Part shown: positions 10,350 to 22,000 of the stretch, piece after piece
How positions within the stretch are numbered: position 1 is the stretch's first letter
How the letters are laid out: every line of letters begins with the position of its first letter
Assembly: GCA_023333565.1 (NCBI GenBank)
Contig: JAJKFH010000205.1
Span: 558,001 to 622,000, forward strand
Direction of reading: 5' to 3'
DNA: 64,000 nucleotides
Source: Puffinus mauretanicus
Taxonomy: Eukaryota; Chordata; Aves; Procellariiformes; Procellariidae
Program-made: the position numbers and the translations under genes
The notes under the pieces: generated by a model
What the model was told of the DNA's origin: nothing
The model's database searches: none
Seen by the model: only the letters and a program-made list of their open reading frames with translations

Positions 10350-13300
10350 TCCTCTCCCCAACAGTTGGTTTTGAAAGTCTTGGCAATAGACTTCAAGTCA
10401 AGTTATTGAAATCTCCAACAGAAACAGCATGACTTCAGATGTCTGATGAGAGACTGCATTTGTCTGGAGTTTTCTTATGATCCATTAGTTTTGCTATTTT
10501 CAGTACTTGCATCCAAGATGTTTCAATAATAATTTTTTTTTGTTAATGAGAGGTAATTTTCCCAGGACCCAACGGACCAATACTTCCCAACTCCCACTAT
10601 ATCTTTGTTCTTGGTGAAATATCTACCAGGCCTACAGTCAACCAGGTCTACAATTGGACTTCCTTCTACTCTTTTTGGTATTGCACTGGACAATGTGGGC
10701 AACATTTTTCAGGAACATCAGGAACTGTCTCCCAAATATGTCACAGGAAACCTGACAATACTTGAATGGGAAGATGCAAATAAGATCATTGTGGTTCTTG
10801 TAGAACGGGGCAAATAAGGTCATTGTGGTTCCCTCAGGGGAGCCGGGATATCATATGCTCAGTTATTGCAAAATTAAAATGATTATTCCTAGAGATATGG
10901 AAGGCACTTGAGAGAGTAACAGGTTTTCAAGGAACTCTCTCTTTTTTTCATTTAAACGCAGTTCTTAAAGAAAAAGAGACTGCGAAGACTCCATTGTGTG
11001 ACTCTCTTATTTATCCTTCCTATCAACTCCAGCTCCACATTTTCTAATTTTACAGGACAAAGGATGATATACTGAGACGAAAGTTCTGCAAACTCCTCCT
11101 GAGACATGGAAATCAAAATATATTTTATTTGCTCACAGTAAAACTTCAGGAACTAGAACATAGATGTTGATTTGGAGAGATCCACCTTTCCTCAGTTGGA
11201 TACCAAAACCTGAAAATTTCTGAGGCCATTGGCACTCCATTTCCCTACAAAAAACTAAGCCAAAACATTTTCATTCAAGAACAATGAGCCCAAGGACACG
11301 TGCTGGATTGATGAGATCAGCCACATCATAGACTCCTTTTCATACAGTTTGCAAGCTGTGCATCCTGGAATAAAACATATTTTTGGGCCAGAGCCCAATT
11401 CTTTCATTATGGAAGAAGATATTTCAGATTACTTTCCCCTTCCTCTTCTAGCTCCTCATTTCAGATATGTGTACACAGGTATCTGCTTTTACATGTACTT
11501 CTAGATGACCTTTTGGGTTTTGCCTCAATTAAGCAGCACTTCTCAAACTAGAGGAAACCCTTACCACTTTGGTCTCAGCACCTGCAAAGCCTACTGATAT
11601 AATCCAGTGTAAGTGGGCCACTGCAGGAGAATTTGGTACTCAAGGAGAATGTGTTTCCTGTTCACTGAAGAGGTAAAAATGGAATCACCATTCTGACTCA
11701 TTCAAGTAGCGAACTCCTCTGAAGATCACATGCCTGCCGAGCCAGTGTTATTTTTGGCAGCTCTTCATGGAAAGCTATGGGGTTTGTTTTGCCACATCTG
11801 TTCTCTCAAGTATATTTTGCTTTAGATGAGCCTGTTCCACCTTGTGCATTTTTTTTTCTTGGGGGGTAGGAGGGAAAGGGGTTGAGTTTGAATATTGCAT
11901 TGCATTGCAACAACACATTTTCACAGCAGAAAAGAAGTTCTCCCCTCTGGGCCTTAAACAGTATTTCCAGCTATTGTGTGTACTCCCCGACCCTTACACT
12001 GTTTTAAGAGAAATGATTTCTTTTGCAGATGTTGAAAGGAATACATGCACAAAAGACACTGAGGACTTTTATAATAAATAGGGAGATGGGGCATACAGAT
12101 GTGCCACAGACAAATGGGGCAGAGAAAGGAGAGGATATTTTATATTGTGCAGAATATGTGTAGCTTTGAAAATCTGATAGACAGTGAGGGTGCTGTTTAA
12201 AGGAACCAAGGCTTGTATGGCTGAGTTCAGAGGCCAGGCTGCGTTAAGCCAGCCCATTGTGTCACCCGGCAGGAATCAGAGAGACACAGTTTAGTGAAAG
12301 CCACAGGCTAATCTTCAGTGTTTCTTTGAAATATGATTTTTGTTTTTTAGCTGCAGTTGGTTTTGATTGTGTTGCAGTTGTCATGACTGGAATGGTGCAC
12401 ATTTTTGTTATTAGAAGGCAATTATTTGGAAGCTGCACATCAGTGCTTTAGTGATGTATACACGTGCGCAAGACAAAGCATGCGCATATGTGTGTTTGTG
12501 AATGCACAAACTTTTAATAATGATGCCCAGAATTTGTTTGATTTGCAGATTGATGCATTTTTCTGGTATGCTTTGTATATATTTACTTTTTTCCTCCCTT
12601 ATCAATTTTCTGATTTGTATTAAGGAAAGATATCTTGTTTTTTTTTTTTCTCCTTTTCTTTCTTTTCAGAAATACTAACCCTGTACCCCCTTGCTTGATG
12701 ACTCATTCCCTTCTCCTTCACACAAAACACCCTTTCAACAGTTTAGTAGTGAAAACATTAGGCCTGTCTCTTGGTCACAAGGTTATTGTTTTCATATCTC
12801 TTGGAGCAAGACCCTGGGATAGCTCCACTGACAAATTAGCAGTCATGCTGAATGAACAATTACGTCAAGGCAATATTAATCTGGGGGCCTAGTTAGAGCA
12901 GAGAAGGTGCCTGATTTCAACATAGGAGGAGGTGCTGAGAGGAGAACCTGTGTGATCTCATTAGATAAATGGTGGGATCTCATTAAATCTTTAAGAGCTA
13001 TGTATGTTTACATCAGCTTTCCTAGAGGAATGCCTGGTACTCAAAGATAACTGCAGGTTTTCTCACTAAAAATGGGCTTTCTTATTTAAAAAAAAACCCC
13101 GTGAGGTAGACACTTTTCTCCTCTTTTTGTCTCAGCGTAGACATCTACATAGGAAATGGGTTTACCTCCAAAACAATCTTTTAAATGAATGACTCTGTTA
13201 TTGCAAGCCTCCTACCACCTCCAGGCTGAGTGGCCTCAGAAGCGTTCCCATGAAATTCTCCTTTTTTCAGGGTATTTTTGTGAAATGCTGATGAAACGAG

Positions 13301-13430
13301 AAGCTTCAGACATTCTAGCAACAACTGCTCCGGAACAGGAAAGTTAGTGCTTGCCTTCAATTTTCACAAGCTGGAATCGTCCAGGAAAACTGACACTAAA
13401 AATATTTTCATATGTACCCTCGCAAACCAA
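10350..13430. other. non-coding stretch, no gene recognised
   Basis: Unique-looking DNA holding the 22-bp direct repeat at 10776-10831 and a T12 run (about 12638-12649). A patch with an E-box-like CACGTG next to an ATGCGCAT palindrome lies at 12471-12487. Open frames are short (85 codons at most) and unrecognised. Confidence 0.7.
10776..10831 (+). repeat. 34-bp-period tandem duplication
   Basis: GCAAATAAGATCATTGTGGT at 10776 recurs at 10810 as GCAAATAAGGTCATTGTGGT, with one mismatch over a 22-base match. The 34-base offset implies duplication of a short segment followed by divergence of its 3' third. No known repeat family was recognised. Confidence 0.85.
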
Positions 13431-13434
13431 AACT

Positions 13435-13645
13435 GCTGAGTTTCACACGGCTGCTCTGCCGAAGAGCTCTGCTTCCTGCGTGGGCGTTGTACTTGCTGAC
13501 TTACACATCAGGGGAAAACCGAGCTGGCTTCCAAGCGGCGGATCCCCGTCCTGAGCGCAGCCCCCTCTCTCGGAGGCACCTGGGTGAAGCCTCCTGGCCC
13601 CGCGGGTGGTGGCAGACACCGTTACAGCTGCCAAATCTCCAATAT
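13435..13645. promoter_or_regulatory. small CpG-rich pocket
   Basis: By eye count about 14 CpG dinucleotides fall in ~210 bases, well above the flanking DNA where CpG is rare. It includes a GCGGCGGATC segment and a CCCCGCGGGTGGTGGCAG segment. The latter partly resembles a CTCF core (GGTGGCAG end). Open frames cross it on both strands (13412-13789 forward; 13501-13803 complement) but match no known protein. Candidates are a small unmethylated regulatory element, a CTCF-type site or a first exon. No initiator or TATA element decides between them. Confidence 0.4.
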
Positions 13646-13649
13646 CGCT

Positions 13650-16600
13650 GGTCACCTGCCAGCCAGAAGGGACAATTCCTGTTCTTCCAGGTTAGGGCTG
13701 CAAACCAGGAAGAGATAGACCCAGAAGGGAGGGGAAAGGGAAGGAAGACAAAGATGTCCGCTGTTGGACCAGGAACATCTTTTAAATAGTCGTAAGTCAA
13801 CATTCATTAATTCATTTGCTTTATCCTGACAGGGAATTAGCACAGCAACATGTGGAGTGGTTACAAGATGCCACATTGATATCCATCACATAAATCCCTC
13901 ATATGGAAGTGAAGGGCCTTGTGCAATGGATCTGAATCTTTGGGCCACAGACTGGCTTTTCTTAGTTGCTTTCCTAATATCTCCTAAAAGTAGTCCCAAG
14001 GATGCACAGCTAAGCAAACCCCTAACTGAAGGCTCATAGCAAACTGTACAGATATGCAGAGGCAGCTAGCAGACAGAGGTGGAAATCTGGGAATCAGGTT
14101 GTGAGCAATATGTGGCTAAGAAAGTCTTGATGTAAAGATACCTCCTTAAACTCTCAATTTTTGGAGTAGCAAGACCTGGCTTGCCAGTGGAATGAGTACA
14201 GGAAAATGGTGGTTTTTTGGCTTTTTTTTTTAATAAAACGTCATTTTTGTGTGTGATTTTGTGTAACTTTGCACTCAGAAGATAATTCCCACCTCCAAAG
14301 CTGAGTGCCTGAACCTCTGAGCTCCTCTGCATCCCAGACACCCAGCAACATGCACTGTTGAGACTTGCATCTATGAGATTTGTTCAGAGTGTGTCCATAT
14401 TTTGGGATACAAACCATGCCTTTTAAAAAGGGGGACACCTCAACTGAAAATGCAAACCTCAGCAACGCCTGTGAGAGAGGGCAGCACCTATCTAACGCAC
14501 ATGTACTTGGTCTGTTCAACATCCATACAACTTGCTATGCCACAGATATAGGCCTATAGGCCTATAGACAGGAGCATGCTAAAATCTATTTCAATACTTT
14601 GGCAATGTAGGCTGTTTCAGTTCTCTTCTTTCCTTAACCTCAAAATAAGATTAGAGCCAGACTCATGTCAAGTGTCCCACAGCTAACCTCTAAACTAATT
14701 TTTTATTGCCTTGAAGGGAAGGATTGAGAAAAATATTTATAGGCCCTGGAAGAATAGTAAAAGTTTGCAAGCATTTAGGGCTTTTACTCAATAAACCTTT
14801 ATGTGCCCTTCATGCACCCATTCAGCTCTGAGAAAAAGTAAAAAATAAAAAAAAAAATTATAAAAAGCACAGGGAAATCGTGCTCTGACAGTAAGTCGAA
14901 AATGTCATAAATTCCAGATAAAACCAATACCCACACGTTGCAGGAACCCATCTGTAGTCAGCCTACTGTACAAGCCCAAAACCAGGAAAAATTAGGATGG
15001 TTCATGCTTCTCTTCAGACTTCTCACTTATCCCTTTCCATTTAGGCCAAAATACCCTCAAACCTTTTTACACTGTTTTTTAATTTTGTGCCCAGCTTCTC
15101 TGTGATTCTTCTCTTTTGTTTCCTTTTGGTGTTTGTTCCTTATATCTGTAATCCCTGAGCGATCGTATCTCCCCCATTCCCACCTCCTGAATACCTGACA
15201 TCTCACTCTTCCTTCCTATCTTCCCTGCACTTCCTCCCCTGCCATAATGCTCACTTTTCTCTCTCAGAGTATGTCCTTAAAAACCACTCCTTTCCAGGGA
15301 AACCTCCACAAGTGTTACCCCATGGTTTATTTGTGTACTTTCAGTGTTCAATCCTAGCCCTCATTTGGGGTTTGCTGTCCATTGTGGTTGCAAGGACCTT
15401 CTCATCTTTTTGCTTGCAAACTGCTAAGCCCATCTGACTTTGCAAATAAAGAGCCAGGGTTGGCGTGGGTCTTGGTGAAAAGAATGGACAAAAATTTTTC
15501 CTCCCCTGTTTCAGCAACCACTGCTTTCCTTCCATGTTTCCACTTTTCAGATTCCTCCATCCTCCTAGCCCAGCGGATAGGTTTCTTCAGCGCCATGAGC
15601 TCAAACTGTAATTGCATGACCAGATCACTAAAGAGCACTGCTCATGTAAACAACATGGTTGTTATTAATTATAAAAAAACTAAGAGTGAAAAGTTTTGTA
15701 GATTCACTGTTCGATAAAGCACTGATTTACTATGAAGAATAATGAGTAACACAAACAAAATCTAAAAAAACCCTAAGACGGCCAAAACTTCCCCCATAGA
15801 TATTATTGGGATTTTGTTGTGGTTTTGTCTGGAAGTTGAAACAGAACATGGGACAACACTTTGCTGATATTCATACGAAGCACTGGAGAAGTCCAGACCA
15901 ATCTGAGCAGGTAAGACAAAGTACAGAGGAAAGGAAAAATCAATGCCTCATCTTCAGAAAATAGAGCTGATAAGCTGAGAGATGAAATGTCTCACAGAGC
16001 AGATCTCAAGGCAGAGCTGAGAAACTAACCCAGACGGTTCTTGGTTGATCCTTCTGGTATGATTCATGCAAAATCCAGTTCATCAAGTAAATATAAATAT
16101 TCAATAGCCTGAGAATCCTCCACTCTGCAGTGCCAGCTGTGGAAATGTTGACCCGTTAATAAATCATTTGGACGGGCTGCCCCAGACCTTGCCCATGTGT
16201 TGAAAATACGCTTTCATAATAACATGCCATTTCTAGCATAGCATCATTCAGGACAAGCATACTCACGCTGCCTCTTCTTTAAAATTGGTCTAACTCCAAA
16301 TCCAAGGAGAGCACAATGCACATTGAGGCCAAGGAGAGAGTATGCAGGAGGGGTTGGGTAGAGCAGCCACAGGTCCATATTTTGCGGCTCTTCAGTGCAC
16401 AATGAATTTCTGTAGTTTCACTGGCTGTGGCTTGTCTGATCCAGTTACAGTCTCAAATATGATCTGATTCCTGGGGCGGATACTTTTTTTTTCCTGGGTA
16501 ATTCCTCTACTCAGCTTTATACTCTCATTTTTCATTTGCAAAAAATATACTGAATTTCAATTTTTATTTCTTTGCAAAAGTATGTCCAGAAGGCTGCGTT

Positions 16601-18470
16601 GGCTGACTGTTGCACCAACATGAATCCGGCTGGGGGCTGGGTGAAAATACCATCTCGTCTGGGGAGGGAGCTGAGGTCAGGCTGTGACACAGGACCCTGC
16701 CACGCTGAAGGTGTGTTTGCAACTTGAGATTCGTTTCCTGGGCTGGTGGCAGAAGTAGGTCCATTGCAAGGGAGTTTATATGCAACTTGGTCCGTGCGAT
16801 CTGTATCCTTCCCTGATGCAGGAAAGGAAGGGGGTTAAAGCAAAACTCAAAAAAGGGCAGAAATGCAATGGAGAATCCTCTCTCTGCTCTGCCACTCTAC
16901 ACTGTGCGGTAAGTGGCTAAGGGAAAAAACCTGGAAGAGAGTCCTCATCTTTTTTAAATTAGTTGTGATGAAAGTGTTCCTATAAAGCTGAATTAAAATT
17001 AAAAATAATGATTATGACTAGGCCTACTCCAACAGGAAAACAGGAGCACATTTCTAACAGGAAAGACAATGCATCACAGGACCCATCTGCCAAGGGATGG
17101 GGAGATTCTTCATCTCTAGATATCCTTTACATTGAAAACAAGAAACAAAACAGTGTATGATTTTTCAAAAAACACCTCAGAAGTCCGGGCCTTGGAAAAG
17201 CACATTAAAAACCAACAAAGCCACGGCTTGCCCAGATGCCTAAACAAAGTGAGGAAATTGTTGGATAATAATACACCAGAGCTCCACGGAAGCAGCGAGT
17301 TGTTCCCTCTTGAAAGCCTCACCATGAGCAATAACAAACATTGCTCTAGGTCCTGTTTTCAGAGGCATTTGGACTCTTGAGGGTATTTCGAGGCACCTTA
17401 AATCCACAACTTCCACTACTAGGGAGAAACGTACGGACCTTTGCAAAAGCACAGGTTTGCAGACACATACAGAGGTTGCCCAGGGAAGCCAAGGTCAGGT
17501 TCAGCAGTACAAGGACTCCTCCCCGATGCACTGTGGGGTCATTTTCCACCCAAGTGACACTAAACAATGAAACAGTAGCGAAAAAAACCACAATGGGAGA
17601 GACAGGGTGAAAGAAGTGAAAAAGAGCAGCAAGTAAATTGGAAGCAGAAGTACAAACAGAGACGAGGAAATTCAGGGAAAGTTGTCTCTCCTGCTTGCTT
17701 CTTCCAGACACAGCGAACTGATGTCTGAAAAGTGATGAATCAGGGACCACAGGCAAGGACAGGAGCAACAAGGCTCAATTGTATGACCTGAGGCACGGAT
17801 GGGAAAGTAGAGCAGAGAGAAGGAAAGCAGAGAAAACTGTCAGATTTCTGTGGGCATTACCATGCTGTGTGTGCTCTTCATAAAACATTTATTGTGGAGG
17901 ATGCCTCATTCCTTTGATTTGGGATTCAGAACCTCGACCAGATTTAGACCAGGCATTTTCTTTCTCTCTTTTTCTTTGTCCTTCATCTAATTTTAATATA
18001 AATTAGGAAGAAATGTACCCCCCTATATTAACCTACAGAGAGCAGATAAAGAACTGTATCACGCATACCCAGGTTCCTAGAATTTGGGTTTCTCCCTGAT
18101 TCTAACAGCTTCATTTGAACAGCGATTAAAAAATAAATGAACCCTTTGCTCATCACAACAGCATTAACATGTGAGCATGAAGAAGCGCTTATTTATCTTG
18201 GCAAGACCCAGAGCTAGGATAAATGATTCCAGCTGAAGATAGAATTATGTCTCTCGACTCCCAGCTAAATTTGGGGCCAAATACGTACTCCCTTTACTGC
18301 AGTAAATGTCACTTTCCTGATCCTAACACATCAGTTCCAGCGTATATTGATGCAATCCACTGCAACAGCAAAATCACTACCGCTGTAATATTGCTCCCAT
18401 AAAGCGCTGGATAGAGGCCTGATCGACTGCATCGGACAACAATTACCTCAAATCAAATTCTCTCTTTCTG
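13650..18470. other. non-coding stretch, no gene recognised
   Basis: Ordinary-composition DNA. It contains a 20-bp perfect palindrome (14547-14566), an A-rich stretch near 14838-14870 and many short open frames. The longest is 141 codons on the complement of 17346-17771. It is hydrophobic in part but has no recognisable domain and is of a length expected by chance. No transposon was confidently recognised. Confidence 0.65.
14547..14566. repeat. 20-bp perfect palindrome made of tandem ATAGGCCT units
   Basis: TATAGGCCTATAGGCCTATA equals its own reverse complement and also contains two tandem ATAGGCCT units. It may have arisen by one-step duplication of an 8-bp palindrome. Confidence 0.9.
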
Positions 18471-18479
18471 GACAGGGGT

Positions 18480-19375
18480 GTGAATGGGGAGTATCTCCAC
18501 CGCAGATCGAAGGAGCCGCAGCAGAGGCAGTCAGGGAGGAAGGGGGTGACAAGCAGAGAGATTGTGCTCGTTTCCATTTTTGCCCAGGGAAGCACGAAAC
18601 GCTTCTGCTGCTCCCCAATAATGTGCTCAAGGAAAAGCATCAATGCACCCAGCGATTATAAGCCTAGAAAGATAATCAGTGGCCTAATAAAAGTAGCTGG
18701 GGCTCCTACCCCCACGTGTGTCTTGCCTGAAGCATCGAGCGTTTGGCCAAGTCCCAGAGGCAGTCAAGTGAAAGGGTCTCACCTGCTACCTGCAATCAAT
18801 CCTTGCCTACAGTGTCAAGCCGACCTCACCGGGGGTCATTCGGCAAGGCTGAGCCATTGCTCGGTGTTTGTCAGGGGGGATCGGTTCAATGCTTCCTATA
18901 AGGGTCAGTGGCAAAGGCTGGCAGTAATTTTCAGCTAGGTATGTGGAGGGGGGGATGGAGCCTGAGGCACTACTGGCTTCAATAAATACTTAAGGAATTT
19001 AACAACCCAGTGCAGACCCTGTGTCAGTGGATGACGATGATGTGATGGAGCTCACGCTCAGTATTGCAGAGCCCTGTCCTTAAACATCTCTGCTGCAGAG
19101 AGCGGCTGGGCAGCCATGCCACGCGGGCAATCTGATACACAAATGGCGTGCCTCACCTATCGGGTTTCTCCAGATAATCGGGATCAGCACCCACTAACAC
19201 CATCAGTGTCCTGGATGTACAGCACTCAGCTGACTCATGTCAATGGAAAAAAGAGGCCGGTGGTAATGTTCTGGCCAAAATTGCACCACATCACAATACA
19301 GGCGTTAGTCATGCTGGGTCATTTCTTAAATATAGTACAATCATGCAATATGCCTTGGCCTACAGGGTAAGTAAG
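18480..19375. promoter_or_regulatory. candidate conserved regulatory block
   Basis: A ~900-base stretch with little low-complexity sequence, more CpG than its surroundings and no transposon signature. It has long open frames (152 codons at 18480-18938; 84 codons at 19116-19370) with no recognisable domain. It contains AATAAA-type and TAATTA-poor but CpG-bearing segments. It ends in CTACAGGGTAAGTAAG, which would be a strong 5' splice site with exon end at 19366. It may be a conserved enhancer or a non-coding exon. The call rests on texture only, because no alignment was possible. Confidence 0.35.
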
Positions 19376-19410
19376 GGCTCCTTTGTGTTTTTTTAAACCT
19401 GGGAATTAGA

Positions 19411-19425
19411 TTTTTTTTTTTTTTT
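19411..19425. repeat. T15 homopolymer
   Basis: Fifteen consecutive T just upstream of the MIR-like copy. No poly-A retrocopy body was recognised beside it. Confidence 0.9.
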
Positions 19426-19584
19426 GTAGCCTTAAAGGGCTAGAGATTTCAATAGAGGTTTCCATTTTGCAGAATGAAGGCACAATAACTACAGAAAGAA
19501 AAGGAGATTTTTCTGGGCATAAAGCCAAAGCAAGACACAGGTCACTTGGCTCCTATAATCTTCTGTGCCATAGACTCCCCATCT

Positions 19585-19700
19585 GCCTTCTGGCAAGTCA
19601 TTTATTCTACCCTCATCCTTTATGCTGCAGCTGTGAGTGGGGATAATAACACATCTCTACATCATAGGGCAAATGTGAGGATAAGCATGATGGTATCAGT
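19585..19700 (+). mobile_element. MIR-type SINE, 3' half, decayed
   Basis: Reads in MIR sense order. TTCTGGCAAGTCATTTATTC corresponds to 'TTGGGCAAGTCACTTAACCT'. GTGGGGATAATAACACATC corresponds to 'ATGGGGATAATAATAGTACC'. ACATCATAGGGCAAATGTGA corresponds to 'ACCTCATAGGGTTGTTGTGA', followed by GGATAAGCATGATGG. Three ordered matches at the expected spacing make this the best-preserved old SINE in the window. MIR/L2-derived copies are inactive and date to early amniotes. Confidence 0.75.
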
Positions 19701-19729
19701 GCAACTATTGCACAATGTGTTGGTGGGCT

Positions 19730-21860
19730 AGAGGGATTACTGTCCCTGAGCATTCTCCGTGAGCAGCACAACCCTCTGAATGATCATCTCTCTCGTTATT
19801 TGTACCTTGTAAAGACTAAGCTGAAACTTCAGCATTATCTGTCACAGGTTTTACACATACCGAGGCAATCTGCACAGTGATCGGATTGCAGAGAGTTACA
19901 ATACTCCACTGAAGGCAGGAGATCAGCCCTGCAGGAGATGAGGGGGTTCTGCAAAATTAAGTGATGTGTTTCTCAGGCAGACAAATGAAGAACAAGGAAG
20001 AAGAGGGATAGGCTAAAGTGAGCGAAGAAACTTCATGTACCAGCACCTGCCGCTTCTGTTGAGGTTTCCACCACCATAAATCTGCCAGCAGAGCTGGCTG
20101 GGAAGGCATTTGGACTTCTTTCAGTTCAAATGGACAAGTTAGCAAAAATCTCTGATCTCGGTAGCACGAACAAGTGCAACTTAGACTAAAATGGACCTGG
20201 GAGTAAAAGAGGAGCCGGTCGGTGAGCAGACTAGAATATTGTTGGTGACAACTGCTGGTCTGAGCTGGGACTTTCTAGGAAGAAAGGTGGAAGTTTTCCT
20301 AGGAACTTCCACCCAGGTTTCCAAGGTGCACATCTGCCCTTAGCCACAGCACCACTTCTGAGAGAGCTTTCTGTCTGTAGGCAAACTGTACCGCTCATGA
20401 ATCCCCCCATCTTGTAGGCCAAAGGAAAAAGGAAGAATAAGAATGTAAGTTGCACATTGGTAAGTGTGTCTCGAAGATGATACAAGCCAGTGTGATATAC
20501 AAGCTGATGAGGCCAGAAGCAATGGTAAATTACAAAGAATTTTTGGCTTGTCTATACTAATTTACTAAATGAAGCTAAACCTATTTAAACAAAGCTTAAA
20601 CTATTTTAAGTGTGTTGAGTTGGCACCAAAGTAACTTGATCCACTTTACATTGATTTAATTACACCACTGCGATTTATAGACCGTGCTGTTGTCTCTTAT
20701 AACCTTAGACTTCCTTAGCTTCACCTTTGAATTGGCTTCATAAGGGAAAAGGTCTCCAAAATATTCATTTTTAATGTAAATTTGGAATGCATTTAATTAT
20801 GGATGCCATGGGAGTGGGCAGCCAGCATCCCCCCAGGCATCCCACACTATGGAGATTAGATCTTTAATGTTACATTGAGAATCTTTCCATCCGCTCTTCA
20901 CAGTGCTGATAGCATCAACTCAAAAATACCCAGTCTGAACCCAAAAGGGAAGAAGAAATGAAATTTGCACATGGCTCAGGAAATTCAATAATTCACGCTA
21001 TTTCATTAGACAACATCTCCATTAGGAGTCTGACATTTATATTCATGGTTGAGCAGAGGGATAACTTATGAGTTATCTCTTCTGTCTTTGTGAGTGAAGA
21101 TTAATGTCATAAATGCTCAGCAATCATGTATCATATACATACACACTTACACACTCTCAACATGCATTATTTTTATCTTCTATGATATTCAGGAGTGAAA
21201 GCACTTGAGACAACGGTTTAGGGGAAAAGCAGGTTCTGAATGTTGTCAGACTGTGCACAAACCAGGGGAAAAATTGTGTCATCGGTTGAACAATCTAAAC
21301 CGTAGACATATATCAAGCCAGGGAGAGTGGTCTGTGTTGAAGCTGTCATACATTTGCACTATTTAATATGTTGTGTATAACTCTAGGGCCTCTGTCCTAA
21401 ATGGTGGGCCTATTCTTTGTGCAAAATGGGAAGAAGAGGAGGGAGAGGCAATTCACTGCCACCTTCCTGCTCTCACAGGGCTTGAGCCCAGTAGCATCCA
21501 AAGCCCATTCTTGCATAACTTAGAGGAGTTTGACCGGATTTCCAAAAGAAAGTGATTGCAGCTAGTGACTGCCATGGCTGAATCACTGTGCGCTGTGCTT
21601 CACCCCCTTACTATCTCCTATGCCAAAAGGCTGTGTGGTAAAAAACAGGGAATGCCAATTTTGTGCCATCTGGGGATTTCCCTAAGACAGCTTTTTGGCT
21701 GCTTCAGATGAAAGCAGCTGAGCTCACAACAGAGCTTGCGCAGTCCAGGACTCTTTTCTAGTGAAAATCTATTATGAGCATTGTATAAGGAAAGTGCGTA
21801 ATAAACACAGTTTATCACATGGCTCTCAAATTCATTACTGAGCTCTCACCTATGAGCCTA
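19730..21860. other. non-coding stretch, no gene recognised
   Basis: Contains one probable palindromic element (20545-20692) and a weak CA/TA-rich patch near 21126-21155. The remainder is unique-looking DNA with short chance frames (84 codons at most). No gene or RNA was recognised. Confidence 0.7.
20545..20692. repeat. fossil of a 'CTTGTCTACACT' palindromic element
   Basis: Begins GGCTTGTCTATACTAATTTA and continues through AAACTATTTTAAGTGTGTTG and CCACTTTACATTGATTTAAT. This order resembles short non-autonomous elements of turtle, crocodile and bird genomes that start GGCTTGTCTACACT and carry TTAAAGTG / TTAATTAAACC cores. The terminal arms are too diverged to pair perfectly. The assignment is motif-based. 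Confidence 0.45.
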
Positions 21861-21865
21861 CAGAT

Positions 21866-21920
21866 TTATAGGCACCGGAGTCCTTAGCCAAAAGGTGCTA
21901 TGTAAGTGCAAATAGTTATG
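21866..21920. mobile_element. possible LINE/SINE tail remnant
   Basis: AAAGGTGCTATGTAAGTGCA followed by AATAGTTATGG resembles the 'AAGCGCTATGTAAGTGCTAA...TATTATTAT' tails of old L2/L3/CR1-like elements. It is short and abuts a separate CR1-like fragment, so it may be part of the same decayed insertion. Confidence 0.35.
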
Positions 21921-21924
21921 GTTG

Positions 21925-22000
21925 TTGGAAAAATCCTCGTGGATTATCCAGTCCAGCCACATGCCTTCCCACAAATGCATAAGCAGGTTCAATGATTTGG
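21925..22000 (-). mobile_element. CR1 retroposon 3' end, decayed
   Basis: GTTGTTGGAAAAATCCTCGT then GGATTATCCAGTCCAGCC matches in order the reverse complement of the avian CR1 3' region ('GGTTGGAAAGGACCTCAAGGATCATCCAGTCCAACC'). It continues with CACATGCC and later AAGCAGGTTCA. The copy is heavily mutated, lacks the terminal ATTCTATGAT-type octamer repeats and is clearly old. CR1 is the dominant LINE of birds, which supports a sauropsid origin for the window. Confidence 0.6.

Noticed and set aside
12471..12487. NRF1/E-box promoter element
   Set aside because: CACGTG and ATGCGCAT occur close together but lie in CpG-poor DNA without other promoter signs.
17346..17771. 141-codon hydrophobic open frame on the complement as a membrane protein
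   Set aside because: Leu/Ser/Phe-rich composition follows from purine-rich + strand sequence. There is no recognisable family, and length is within chance.
18480..18938. 152-codon open frame as a coding exon
   Set aside because: Composition is not protein-like in any recognisable way. Kept only as part of a candidate regulatory block.
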